This document shows positions 1 to 6,147 of a stretch of 6,698 bases of DNA, piece by piece. This stretch comes from Methylobacterium sp. (GTDB lineage Bacteria > Pseudomonadota > Alphaproteobacteria > Rhizobiales > Beijerinckiaceae). Position 1 is the first letter of the stretch; each line of letters starts with the position of its first letter. A program made the translations under genes and the position numbers. The notes beneath the pieces are model-generated. The model searched no databases, was not told the DNA's origin, and was given only the letters and a program-made list of their open reading frames with translations. The stretch is from assembly GCA_021154065.1 (NCBI GenBank), contig JAJKJG010000123.1:1-6698 (forward strand), written 5' to 3'.

Positions 1-722
1 AGGATGTAGCGGAAGCCCCTGCCCTCCTCGCCGACGAGGTTCTCGGCCGGCACGCGCAAATCGTCGAAGAACACCTCGGTCGTCGCGTGGTTCATCATGG
101 TGCGGATCGGCCGGATGGTCAGGCCGCTCCCCAGCGCCGCGCGCATGTCGACGAGGAACACCGACAGCCCTTCGGTGCGCTTCCTCACCTGATCGGCCGG
201 CGTCGTGCGGGCGAGGAGCAGCATCAGGTCCGAGTGCTCGGCGCGCGAGGTCCAGATCTTCTGGCCGTTGACGACGTAGGCATCGTTGCCCTCGCGCCGC
301 GCCGTCGTCTTCAGCGCCGTCGTGTCGGTGCCGGAGCTCGGCTCGGTGACGCCGAAGGCCTGGAGGCGCAGGCGCCCGGCGGCGATCTCGGGCAGGTACT
401 TCTGCTTCTGCTCCGGCGAGCCGTGGCGGAGCACCGTGCCCATCGTGTACATCTGGGCGTGGCAAGCGGCGCCGTTGCAGCCGTTGCGCTGCACCTCCTC
501 GAGGATCGCGGCGGCCGCCGACAGCGGCAGCCCCGAGCCGCCGTATTCCTCCGGGATCAGCACCGAGAGGTAGCCGGCCTCGGTGAGCGCGTTCACGAAC
601 TCGCTCGGGTAGCGGTTCTCGCGATCGAGCTCGCGCCAGTATTCGCCCGGGAACTGCGCGCACAGCCGGACCACGGCCTCGCGGATTTCGGGGTAGTCGC
701 TGCGCTCGACGGTCTCAGCCAT
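1..722 (-). CDS. Acyl-CoA dehydrogenase, N-terminal part (3' end outside window)
   Basis: FAD-dependent flavoenzyme family that introduces an alpha-beta double bond into acyl-CoA esters in the cytoplasm. The frame reads 240 complete codons from the ATG at 722 and is still open at base 1, so about 60% of a usual 380-400 residue protein is present. Seen: an N-terminal helical domain with the IPEEYGGSGLPLS segment near residues 56-68, then the middle beta domain carrying the family signature GVTEPSSGTDTTA at residues 124-136 (flavin and substrate contact), NGQKIWTSRAEHSD at 152-165, and MMNHATTEVFFDDLRVP near 209-225. The catalytic glutamate lies in the missing C-terminal domain and cannot be checked. 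A good promoter lies 26 bases or more upstream of the ATG; the Shine-Dalgarno match is weak. It is on the same strand as the aromatic-CoA cluster at 2078-6578 but separated from it by azlCD, so a role in that pathway is possible but unproven. The substrate cannot be told from this part. Confidence 0.95.
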   Translation of the reverse strand, partial: MAETVERSDYPEIREAVVRLCAQFPGEYWRELDRENRYPSEFVNALTEAGYLSVLIPEEYGGSGLPLSAAAAILEEVQRNGCNGAACHAQMYTMGTVLRHGSPEQKQKYLPEIAAGRLRLQAFGVTEPSSGTDTTALKTTARREGNDAYVVNGQKIWTSRAEHSDLMLLLARTTPADQVRKRTEGLSVFLVDMRAALGSGLTIRPIRTMMNHATTEVFFDDLRVPAENLVGEEGRGFRYI

Positions 723-747
723 CTCGATTCAACCTGCGTTCTCCCAC

Positions 748-776
748 GCATTAGACCGCGATCGCTTCATGTTGAA
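748..776 (-). promoter_or_regulatory. Putative sigma-70-type promoter of the acyl-CoA dehydrogenase gene
   Basis: On the minus strand a -35-like TTCAAC (plus 771-776) is followed after exactly 17 bases by a -10-like TAATGC (plus 748-753). Transcription would begin near 741, giving a leader of about 20 bases before the ATG at 722. Position and spacing fit well; the hexamers are only partial matches to consensus and no experimental support is available. Confidence 0.45.
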
Positions 777-786
777 GCACTTCATG
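764..786. promoter_or_regulatory. Dyad overlapping the -35 region, candidate repressor operator
   Basis: GCTTCA-TGT-TGAAGC at 764-778 is a perfect inverted repeat with 6-base arms. It overlaps a second dyad, TGAAG-CA-CTTCA (773-784), so that CTTCATG occurs twice, 15 bases apart (765-771 and 780-786). The dyads cover the -35 box proposed for the acyl-CoA dehydrogenase promoter, where a repressor would block RNA polymerase. Small dimeric regulators such as MarR or TetR types often bind dyads of this size near acyl-CoA catabolic genes. No regulator gene is in the window, so the binding protein is unknown. Confidence 0.35.
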
Positions 787-820
787 CGTGCGCCAGCGAG
801 CACGATCATCGCGCGTCCTT

Positions 821-966
821 CTATCCGGGTCATCCCGGCCGGAGCCCCCCGGGTCCGGGCCTTTGGCCGGCCTAAGGGTAAACTCCGCCGAGAGCCGGGA
901 TCCACGGCCACGCACCGGCGCCATGGGTCCCGGATAGCCGCGTGCCGCGGCTTCCAGGACGACCCG
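821..966. repeat. Composite palindromic intergenic repeat (alphaproteobacterial type)
   Basis: This non-coding block between the divergent acyl-CoA dehydrogenase and azlC genes is made of nested inverted repeats. TATCCGGG (822-829) pairs with CCCGGATA (929-936), ATCCCGGC (832-839) pairs with GCCGGGAT (894-901), and GCCGCG-TGC-CGCGGC (937-951) forms a small hairpin. Read on the minus strand, phrases such as GTGGATCCCGGCTCTC and CCGGGATGACC resemble dispersed intergenic repeats I recall from Bradyrhizobium and relatives; that likeness is from memory, not from a search. The borders are approximate. The element ends about 30 bases before the azlC start, so it probably lies in that gene's promoter or leader region. 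Confidence 0.65.
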
Positions 967-997
967 CGCGAGAGAGGGAAACACGCGTGGACGCTGA

Positions 998-1750
998 ATG
1001 GCGAACTGTTCTATGGCTCGCCCGCACATGGACTCCCAAAGGCCATCCACCCGTACGCTGGTGCTGCGCGGCGTGCGCGACGCGCTGGCGCTGCCGGCGT
1101 GGGTCGTCGGGCTGTCGCTGTTTGCGGTCGGCAGCCTTGCCGGCGAGACCGGATTTCCGGGCGGCACCGCCGTGCTCTCGACGCTCCTGATCTGGGCCGG
1201 CCCGGCGCAGGTGATCTTCTTTGCCGGCATCGCCGCCGGAACGGCGCTGCCGGCCGTCGCGCTCGCGGTCGGCCTGTCCTCGATCCGGCTCCTGCCGATG
1301 GCGATGTCGCTCCTGCCGCTGCTGCGCGAGCAGGCGCGGGGGACATGGCTGCAGATCCTCGTCGCGCACTACGTGACGGTGACGGTGTGGGTCGAGGCGC
1401 AGCGCAACCTGCCCACCCTGCCGCCGGAACAGCGCCTGCCCTACTATCTTGGCTTTGCCAACACCTGCATCGGCGTCTGCGCCGTCACGAGCTACCTCGG
1501 CTATTCGCTCGTCGGGGCGCTGCCCCTGCCGCTCGCCGCCGGGCTGCTGTTCCTGACGCCGGTCTTCTTCACGCTGTCGCTCGCGGCAGGCGCGCGAGGG
1601 GCGTCGGACTGGCTCGCCATCGGCTCGGGCTTCGCGCTTGCGCCGCTCTCGTCCGAGCTTGCCGGCAAGAACTTCGATCTCCTGCTGACCGGCCTTGTCG
1701 GCGGCACCGCGGCGTACGTGCTGCAAAAGGCCAGGGGCGGGGCGCGATGA
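998..1750 (+). CDS. azlC: AzlC-family permease, large subunit of a branched-chain amino acid-type exporter
   Basis: Inner-membrane protein of the AzlC/YgaZ/BrnF family, which works with a small AzlD-type partner to export branched-chain amino acids or related compounds. The 250-residue product is mostly hydrophobic, with likely membrane segments near residues 30-50, 60-92, 118-135, 150-172, 176-197 and 226-243. The AzlC core is visible as LLIWAGPAQVIFFAGIAAG (63-81) followed by VGLSSIRLLPMAMSLLPLL (91-109). The start is uncertain: ATG codons at 998, 1013 and 1028 are all in frame and none has a convincing Shine-Dalgarno; a GAGGG at 974-978 is too far from 998 to be a good site. The polar residues 1-24 are dispensable to the fold, so 1028 (MDSQRPS) is a real alternative. 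The stop overlaps the azlD start as ATGA, which predicts translational coupling. The exported substrate is not known; family membership is clear. Confidence 0.88.
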   Translation: MANCSMARPHMDSQRPSTRTLVLRGVRDALALPAWVVGLSLFAVGSLAGETGFPGGTAVLSTLLIWAGPAQVIFFAGIAAGTALPAVALAVGLSSIRLLPMAMSLLPLLREQARGTWLQILVAHYVTVTVWVEAQRNLPTLPPEQRLPYYLGFANTCIGVCAVTSYLGYSLVGALPLPLAAGLLFLTPVFFTLSLAAGARGASDWLAIGSGFALAPLSSELAGKNFDLLLTGLVGGTAAYVLQKARGGAR

Positions 1751-2088
1751 GCGCGAGCGGGCTCTGGCCCTATCTCCTCGTCATCGTCTTCGGCTTCCTG
1801 CCGAGCGAGGTGTGGCGGGTGCTCGCCGTATTCGCGGCGCGCGGCTTCGACGAGCGCGCCGAGATCCTGGTCTGGGTGCGCGCCGTCGCGACGACGCTCG
1901 TCGCCGGCGTCGTCGCCAAGATCCTGTTTTCGCCGACCGGCGCGCTCGTCGCCGTGCCGCTCGCCTGGCGCCTCGGCGCGCTGGCGATCGGCGTCGCAGC
2001 GTTCTTCCTCGCCCGGCGCTCGGTCATGGCGGGCGTCGTCATCGGCGAGGCGGCGCTGATCGGCGCCGCCTGGTGGCTCACCCGCTGA
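1747..2088 (+). CDS. azlD: AzlD-family small exporter subunit
   Basis: Small membrane protein of 113 residues, the usual size for AzlD/YgaH/BrnE, the obligate partner of AzlC in export of branched-chain amino acids. Likely membrane segments lie near residues 7-28, 39-60, 66-89 and 93-111. The family core is recognisable in FGFLPSEVWRVLAVFAARGF (15-34) followed by VRAVATTLVAGVVAKIL (44-60). It begins at the ATG inside the azlC stop (ATGA), so the two subunits are almost certainly made together. Its 3' end runs 11 bases into the 3' end of the convergent binding-protein gene, leaving no room for a private terminator. Assignment to the family is secure mainly because of pairing with azlC; substrate is unknown. 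Confidence 0.88.
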   Translation: MSASGLWPYLLVIVFGFLPSEVWRVLAVFAARGFDERAEILVWVRAVATTLVAGVVAKILFSPTGALVAVPLAWRLGALAIGVAAFFLARRSVMAGVVIGEAALIGAAWWLTR

Positions 2089-3283
2089 CGAGCGGGCAGC
2101 CGCCGGCCTTGAGCGGCCGGAAGGCCTGGTCGGCCGGGATCGTCGCGATGAGCTTGAACACGTCCCAGGCGCCCTTCGACTCGCTCGGGGCCTTCACTTG
2201 CAGGAGGTACATGGGATGCATCTTGCGCCCGTCCTGCCGGATGTGGCCCTTGCCGAAGAGGGCATCCTCGGTCGGCATCGCCTTCATGGCGGCGACCACC
2301 GCCCGGCCGTCGAGGGGCGAGCCGACCTTGTCGACCGCCTTGAGATAATGCAGCGTCGCCGAGTAGACGCCCGCCTGCATGTGGTTCGGCATCATCTTCT
2401 TGGGGTGGCGCTGCTGGTAACGAGCCGACCAGGCGCGCGTGTCTTCATTCATATCCCAGTACATGGCGTTGATGCCGACGAGCCCTTGGGCCGTCTGCAG
2501 CCCGATCGCGGGCACGCTCTGCAGATCGAAGATCAAGGCCACGACCCTCTGCTTTCCGGTGAGCTTGAACTCGGCCGCTTGCTTGATCGTGTTCACGGTG
2601 TCGCCGCCGGCGTTGGCGAGCGCGACCACCTCGGCGCCCGAGGCCTGCGCCTGCAGGAGGAAAGACGAGTAATCGCTCGTGCCGAGCGGATGCCGGACCG
2701 AGCCGAGTATGCGCCCGCCGCTCGCCGTGACCTCGTCGGAGGCCTGCTTCTCGAGATCGTGGCCGAACGCATAATCGGCGGTGATGAAGAACCAGGTCTT
2801 GCCGCCCTGGTCGAGGACGCCGCGGGCGAGCGCGTGACCGTTGGCATAGGTGTCGTAGGTCCAGTGCACGGTGTTGGGCGAGCACTTGGCGCCGGTGAGA
2901 AGCGCGGTTCCGGCCCCCGAGCCGATCACGACCTTGTTCTTCTCGCGGCTCACGTCGGCGACGGCGAGCGCGACGGCCGAGTTCGGCAGATCGACGATCA
3001 TGTCGACGCCCTCGACGTCATACCAGCGTCCGGCGATCGCCGATCCGACATCGGCCTTGTTCTGGTGATCGGCGAAGATGACCTCGGCCTTCCGGCTCGA
3101 GGTCTTGTTGAAATCCTCGACGGCCATCTGCGCGGCGAGCACCGACCCCGGTCCCTGGAAATCCGAGTAGACGCTCGACATGTCATTCATCACACCGATG
3201 CGCACCGGCTTCGTTTGCGCGAGCGCCGCGGCGGGCACGAGGCCGGCCAGCAGCGCGAAGCTCAGGATCGTTCTGCGTTTCAT
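2078..3283 (-). CDS. ABC transporter periplasmic substrate-binding protein, LivK type (likely aromatic acid)
   Basis: A 401-residue type I periplasmic binding protein of the branched-chain amino acid (Peripla_BP_6) family, which delivers a ligand to an ABC importer. An export signal is clear: MKRR, a hydrophobic stretch, then AALA before QTK, with cleavage expected after residue 22. The mature chain opens with the typical strand VRIGVMNDMSSVYSDFQGPG (27-46) and continues with VIGSGAGTALLTG (119-131), FFITADYAFGHDLE (166-179) and AEVVALANAGGDTVNTIKQA. The only two cysteines, at 134 and 396, could form a disulfide. A strong GGAGGAGGA ribosome site (3288-3296) sits just before the ATG. It lies 30 bases after the feruloyl-CoA synthase-type gene on the same strand and is probably the last gene of that operon. 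Relatives of this family in aromatic degraders bind phenylpropanoids such as p-coumarate, so a hydroxycinnamate ligand is inferred from context only. No permease or ATPase gene follows; azlD converges on its end. Confidence 0.93.
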   Translation of the reverse strand: MKRRTILSFALLAGLVPAAALAQTKPVRIGVMNDMSSVYSDFQGPGSVLAAQMAVEDFNKTSSRKAEVIFADHQNKADVGSAIAGRWYDVEGVDMIVDLPNSAVALAVADVSREKNKVVIGSGAGTALLTGAKCSPNTVHWTYDTYANGHALARGVLDQGGKTWFFITADYAFGHDLEKQASDEVTASGGRILGSVRHPLGTSDYSSFLLQAQASGAEVVALANAGGDTVNTIKQAAEFKLTGKQRVVALIFDLQSVPAIGLQTAQGLVGINAMYWDMNEDTRAWSARYQQRHPKKMMPNHMQAGVYSATLHYLKAVDKVGSPLDGRAVVAAMKAMPTEDALFGKGHIRQDGRKMHPMYLLQVKAPSESKGAWDVFKLIATIPADQAFRPLKAGGCPLVSG

Positions 3284-3313
3284 GATGTCCTCCTCCGGAT
3301 CGGTCGTTGTTCG

Positions 3314-5197
3314 TCAGGCGCTGCGGATGACGATCACGTCGTCGTGGACGGGCTCGGCATAAAGCCGCTCGACGAGCTCGGCCCGGCGCTCGAGCACCGC
3401 GCGCTGGTTGATGTAGCCCTTGTCGGTGATCTCGTTGGCGTCGATCGAGGGCGGCTCGTGCATCAGGATGACGCGGGCGATCTCCATGGACGAGCCGCCG
3501 CTCGCCCTGTTGTGGCGAGCGAGGCCGCGAACGATCGCCTCGCGGACCGTCGCATGGTCGAAAACCTGCCTCGGCGGGCAGTCCGCGGCGAGGTCGGTGC
3601 AGAGCCCGCGACAGGCGGCAACATTCGCGAAGGCGAGAAGGCCGACTTCGTCGCGGTCGTGGCCGGTCACCACCGCGTCCTCGATCAGCGGCGACACCGC
3701 GGCGAGCGCAGCGAGGCGCAGCGCTCCGACGTTCACCCAGGTTCCCGAGCTGAGCTTGAAATTCTCGGCGACGCGGCCGTCGAAGACGACTCCCCTCGCG
3801 AGGTCGTGCGGATCCTCGAAGCGGGCGGCGTCGCCGGTGCGCAGCCAGCCGTCGGCGAACGCCTTCTCGGTGAGGTCCGGCCGCTTCCAGTAGCCCGGCG
3901 TCACGTTCGGGCCGCGCACCAGCATCTCGAGGCGATCGCCCGCGGGCGCGAGCTTGATCTCGACGCCGGGCGGCGGGATGCCGATGACGCCGGCGCGCTC
4001 GATCGGGAAATGCACCGCGGTTGCCATCGGCGCGGTCTCGGTCAGGCCCCAGGAGGAGATCATCGCGACCTTCTCGCCGCGCCCCTTCATCGAGCACGCC
4101 TCGAGGCGCTCCCACAGGCTCTGCGGCAGCCCGGCGCCGGCATAGAAGATGAGCCTCAGGCGGCTGAAGAAGTGCGCGTTGAGGGCAGGATCGGCTTCGA
4201 GCCGCTCGACCAGCATGCCGTAGCCGCGCGGCACGTTGAAATAGATCGTCGGCGCCACGTCGCGGAGGTTCGCGACCGTGCGGTCGAGAAGCGCCGGCAC
4301 CGGCTTGCCCTCGTCGATGTGGAGCGAGCCGCCGTTCCGCAGCATCATGTTGAAGTTGTGGTTGCCGCCGAAGGTGTGGTTCCAGGGCAGCCAGTCGACG
4401 ATCACCGGCGGCTCGGCGGCGACGAACGGCCAGACCTGCGCGATCGCCTCCTGGTTCGAGCACATCATGCGTTGCGTGTTGATCACGCCCTTGGGCAGGT
4501 CGGTCGAGCCGGAGGTGAACAGGATCTTGGCGACGGTGTCCGGCCCGACGGCGGCGTTGGCGCGCTCGACCGCGTTCGTCGGGAGCGTGGCGAGAAGGTC
4601 GGCGAACGCCGTCATGCCGGGCGTCGGGCGGCTCGCGACGATCTCCGCGCCGCGCCAATCGACCGCCGTCGCCGCGTCGCCGTAGCGCGACGGGTCGTCG
4701 ATGTAGACGAGTTGCGGCTCGATCAACTCGAGAATGTAGCGCAGCTTGGCGAAGTCCTTGCTGAGCCGCGCATAGGCGGTCGAGACCGGCGCCACCGGGA
4801 TGCCGACATGCATGCCGGCAAGCGCCAAGACGCCGTGGTCGATGCCGTTCTCGGCAAGGATCAGGATCGGCCGCTCGGGCGAGAGCCCGCGGTCGAGGAG
4901 CGCCTGGGCGACGGCGCGGACCTGCGCGTGCGCCTCTGCGAAGGCGAGCGTGCGCCAGCCCCGGCCCTCGGGCGCGCCGGCGCGCTCGGCGAGGAAGACC
5001 CGCTCCGGCGCTTCGCTCGCCCAGCGTTCGAACCAGACGCTTAGGGCCCGCGGCGGCGCGTTGAGCGGCACCGGCGAGCGCAGGATCATGCCACCGTCGG
5101 CAAGGCGCTGGACGTCGACCAGCGGCGGGGCGAAGAGGTCCCGGTGCGGCTGCCCTGCCGACGGCGTCTCCGCTCTGCGGGCCTCGATCACCGACAT
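3314..5197 (-). CDS. Feruloyl-CoA synthase-type acyl-CoA ligase
   Basis: A 627-residue ATP-dependent acid-CoA ligase that activates an acid via an acyl-AMP intermediate; the best match by pattern is feruloyl-CoA synthase, acting on ferulate, p-coumarate or caffeate in the cytoplasm. The length is usual for that group. Visible motifs: the ATP-binding loop TSGSTDLPKG (228-237), VDWLPWNHTFGGNHNFN (267-283), YFNVPRGYGMLVERL (319-333), SSWGLTETAPMAT (381-393), the TGD at 454-456, the hinge region FDGRVAENFKLSSGTWVNVG (472-491), which is distinctive of feruloyl-CoA synthases, and the C-terminal EITDKGYINQ (589-598), where Lys593 is the expected adenylation lysine. The start at 5197 is fixed by a GGAGGAG ribosome site; the frame stays open far upstream, but only as a shadow. 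It follows the crotonase across a 107-base gap filled by an inverted repeat and precedes the binding-protein gene by 30 bases. Exact aromatic substrate is uncertain. Confidence 0.93.
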   Translation of the reverse strand: MSVIEARRAETPSAGQPHRDLFAPPLVDVQRLADGGMILRSPVPLNAPPRALSVWFERWASEAPERVFLAERAGAPEGRGWRTLAFAEAHAQVRAVAQALLDRGLSPERPILILAENGIDHGVLALAGMHVGIPVAPVSTAYARLSKDFAKLRYILELIEPQLVYIDDPSRYGDAATAVDWRGAEIVASRPTPGMTAFADLLATLPTNAVERANAAVGPDTVAKILFTSGSTDLPKGVINTQRMMCSNQEAIAQVWPFVAAEPPVIVDWLPWNHTFGGNHNFNMMLRNGGSLHIDEGKPVPALLDRTVANLRDVAPTIYFNVPRGYGMLVERLEADPALNAHFFSRLRLIFYAGAGLPQSLWERLEACSMKGRGEKVAMISSWGLTETAPMATAVHFPIERAGVIGIPPPGVEIKLAPAGDRLEMLVRGPNVTPGYWKRPDLTEKAFADGWLRTGDAARFEDPHDLARGVVFDGRVAENFKLSSGTWVNVGALRLAALAAVSPLIEDAVVTGHDRDEVGLLAFANVAACRGLCTDLAADCPPRQVFDHATVREAIVRGLARHNRASGGSSMEIARVILMHEPPSIDANEITDKGYINQRAVLERRAELVERLYAEPVHDDVIVIRSA

Positions 5198-5200
5198 GCT

Positions 5201-5207
5201 CTCCTCC
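5201..5207 (-). promoter_or_regulatory. Ribosome binding site fixing the ligase start
   Basis: GGAGGAG on the minus strand lies three bases before the ATG at 5197. Because the same frame is open through the upstream repeat and both upstream genes, this site is the main reason for choosing that ATG. Residues upstream in frame would be repeat-derived and unlike any ligase N terminus. Confidence 0.7.
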
Positions 5208-5219
5208 CCAGTGCGCGCC

Positions 5220-5351
5220 CACCTCTCCCGGAGGGAGAGGACGAGCGAAACCGAAGGCGGCGTCCGCGTGAGGGGTGCGCCCAATCCGCTAAGGGCGTAA
5301 TCCCTCACCCGCTCGGCTTCGCCGAGTCGACCTCTCCCTCCGGGAGAGGTG
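5220..5351. repeat. Intra-operon inverted-repeat element with 21-bp perfect arms
   Basis: The outer arms at 5220-5240 and 5331-5351 are exact reverse complements over 21 bases and contain CCTCTCCC/GGGAGAGG cores. Inside them GTGAGGG (5268-5274) pairs with CCCTCAC (5302-5308), and CTCGGC-TTC-GCCGAG (5312-5326) makes a small hairpin. In the transcript the whole 132-base block could fold into one long branched stem between the crotonase and ligase genes. CCTCTCCC/GGGAGAGG repeats with CCCTCACCC segments are common dispersed elements in alphaproteobacterial genomes, as I recall; copy number here is unknown. The element overlaps the last 15 codons of the crotonase. It could slow 3' decay of upstream mRNA or weakly terminate; there is no run of T after the stem, so a strong intrinsic terminator is unlikely. 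Confidence 0.8.
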
Positions 5352-6147
5352 AAGCCCGTACCCGCTCGCTCCGGCGCTCCAGAAAAGCGCGCAATCTCTC
5401 GCCGGCCTCTTCTCCGGTCTGCGCCAAGGCTGCCATCAGCGATTCCGTGAACAGCCCGTCCTTCATCGACATATCCTCGATGCGCGGGATGGCATTGAGG
5501 ATGGCGTAGTTCGAGAGCATGGCGTTGCCGGCGATGCGCTCGGCGAGCGCGACCGCCTTCTCGAACGCCGTGCCGGGCTCGACGAGATAGTGCGACAGCC
5601 CGAGCCTCTGCCCTTCCGCGGCGTCGTAGCTGCGGCCGGTCAGCATCATCTCGATAAGCCGTCCGGCGCCGACGATGCGCCCGACCCGCACCGTCGCGCC
5701 GCCGCCGACGAAGATGCCGCGCTGGCCCTCGGGCAGGGCGTAGAACGCGGTCGTGTCGGCGACCCGCACATGCGTCGCCGCGGCAAGCTCGAGGCCGCCG
5801 CCGATGACGCCGCCCTGCATCGCCGTCACGACCGGCAGCGTGCCGAACTGGATCTTCTCGAACACCCGGTGCCACATCTGCGAATGCCGCATGACGCCGA
5901 AGGCGTCGCGGTGCTCGTGCTCGGAAAGGTCGAGGCCGGCGCAGAAATGCTCGCCCGCGCCGGCAAGGACCACCGCCTTCGCCTCGGCCGGCGGGGTCTC
6001 GAAGAAACGCTCGAGGCTCTGGATCAAGGCGTCGTTGACCGCATTGCGCTTCGCGGCCCGGTCGAGGCGCACGATCGCGAGCGCGCCGCGCTCCTCGATC
6101 GCAAGATGGGGCAGGTCGGACGGCGGGCGACGGATCGGCGCGGTCAT
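5305..6147 (-). CDS. Crotonase / enoyl-CoA hydratase family protein
   Basis: A 280-residue crotonase-fold enzyme, expected to hydrate an enoyl-CoA in the cytoplasm; here the likely substrate is a hydroxycinnamoyl-CoA made by the neighbouring ligase. Seen: RLDRAAKRNAVNDAL (27-41), the first oxyanion segment HFCAGLDLSEH (67-77), the second oxyanion segment with first catalytic glutamate IGGGLELAAATHVRVAD (115-131, Glu120), and ALPEGQRGIFVGGGATVRVGR (137-157, second glutamate Glu140). Both acids of true hydratases are therefore present. The GGGLELA segment differs from the GGGFSPL I recall in classical feruloyl-CoA hydratase-lyase, so side-chain cleavage to an aldehyde is not assured. The ATG overlaps the thioesterase stop as ATGA, indicating coupled translation. 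Residues 266-280 (SPLPEGEVDSAKPSG) are encoded by the inverted-repeat element, so the native protein probably once ended nearer residue 265. Family certain, exact reaction uncertain. Confidence 0.92.
   Translation of the reverse strand: MTAPIRRPPSDLPHLAIEERGALAIVRLDRAAKRNAVNDALIQSLERFFETPPAEAKAVVLAGAGEHFCAGLDLSEHEHRDAFGVMRHSQMWHRVFEKIQFGTLPVVTAMQGGVIGGGLELAAATHVRVADTTAFYALPEGQRGIFVGGGATVRVGRIVGAGRLIEMMLTGRSYDAAEGQRLGLSHYLVEPGTAFEKAVALAERIAGNAMLSNYAILNAIPRIEDMSMKDGLFTESLMAALAQTGEEAGERLRAFLERRSERVRASPLPEGEVDSAKPSG

Noticed and set aside
87..875. Plus-strand 262-codon frame opposite the acyl-CoA dehydrogenase
   Set aside because: The minus strand encodes a textbook acyl-CoA dehydrogenase with its family signature; the plus frame is repetitive Arg/Ala/Leu/Val sequence with no motif.
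872..1726. Minus-strand 284-codon frame opposite azlC
   Set aside because: Very rich in Arg, Gln and Glu with no fold visible, and azlC on the other strand has membrane segments, family core and coupling to azlD.
2103..2120. CCGGCC-TTGAGC-GGCCGG hairpin just after azlD as a terminator
   Set aside because: It lies inside the binding-protein coding sequence, has only a 6-bp stem and no following T run; it may be chance in GC-rich DNA.
2198..5044. A 948-codon open frame on the plus strand opposite the binding-protein and ligase genes
   Set aside because: It lies antisense to two genes with clear family motifs, has Arg/Asp/His/Val-rich low-complexity content and no recognisable domain. It is a shadow of high third-position GC.
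5220..5351. Insertion sequence or MITE with terminal inverted repeats
   Set aside because: The 21-base arms look like transposon ends, but I see no clear target-site duplication and the internal sequence is itself hairpin-rich like dispersed palindromic repeats, so a mobile-element call is not supported.
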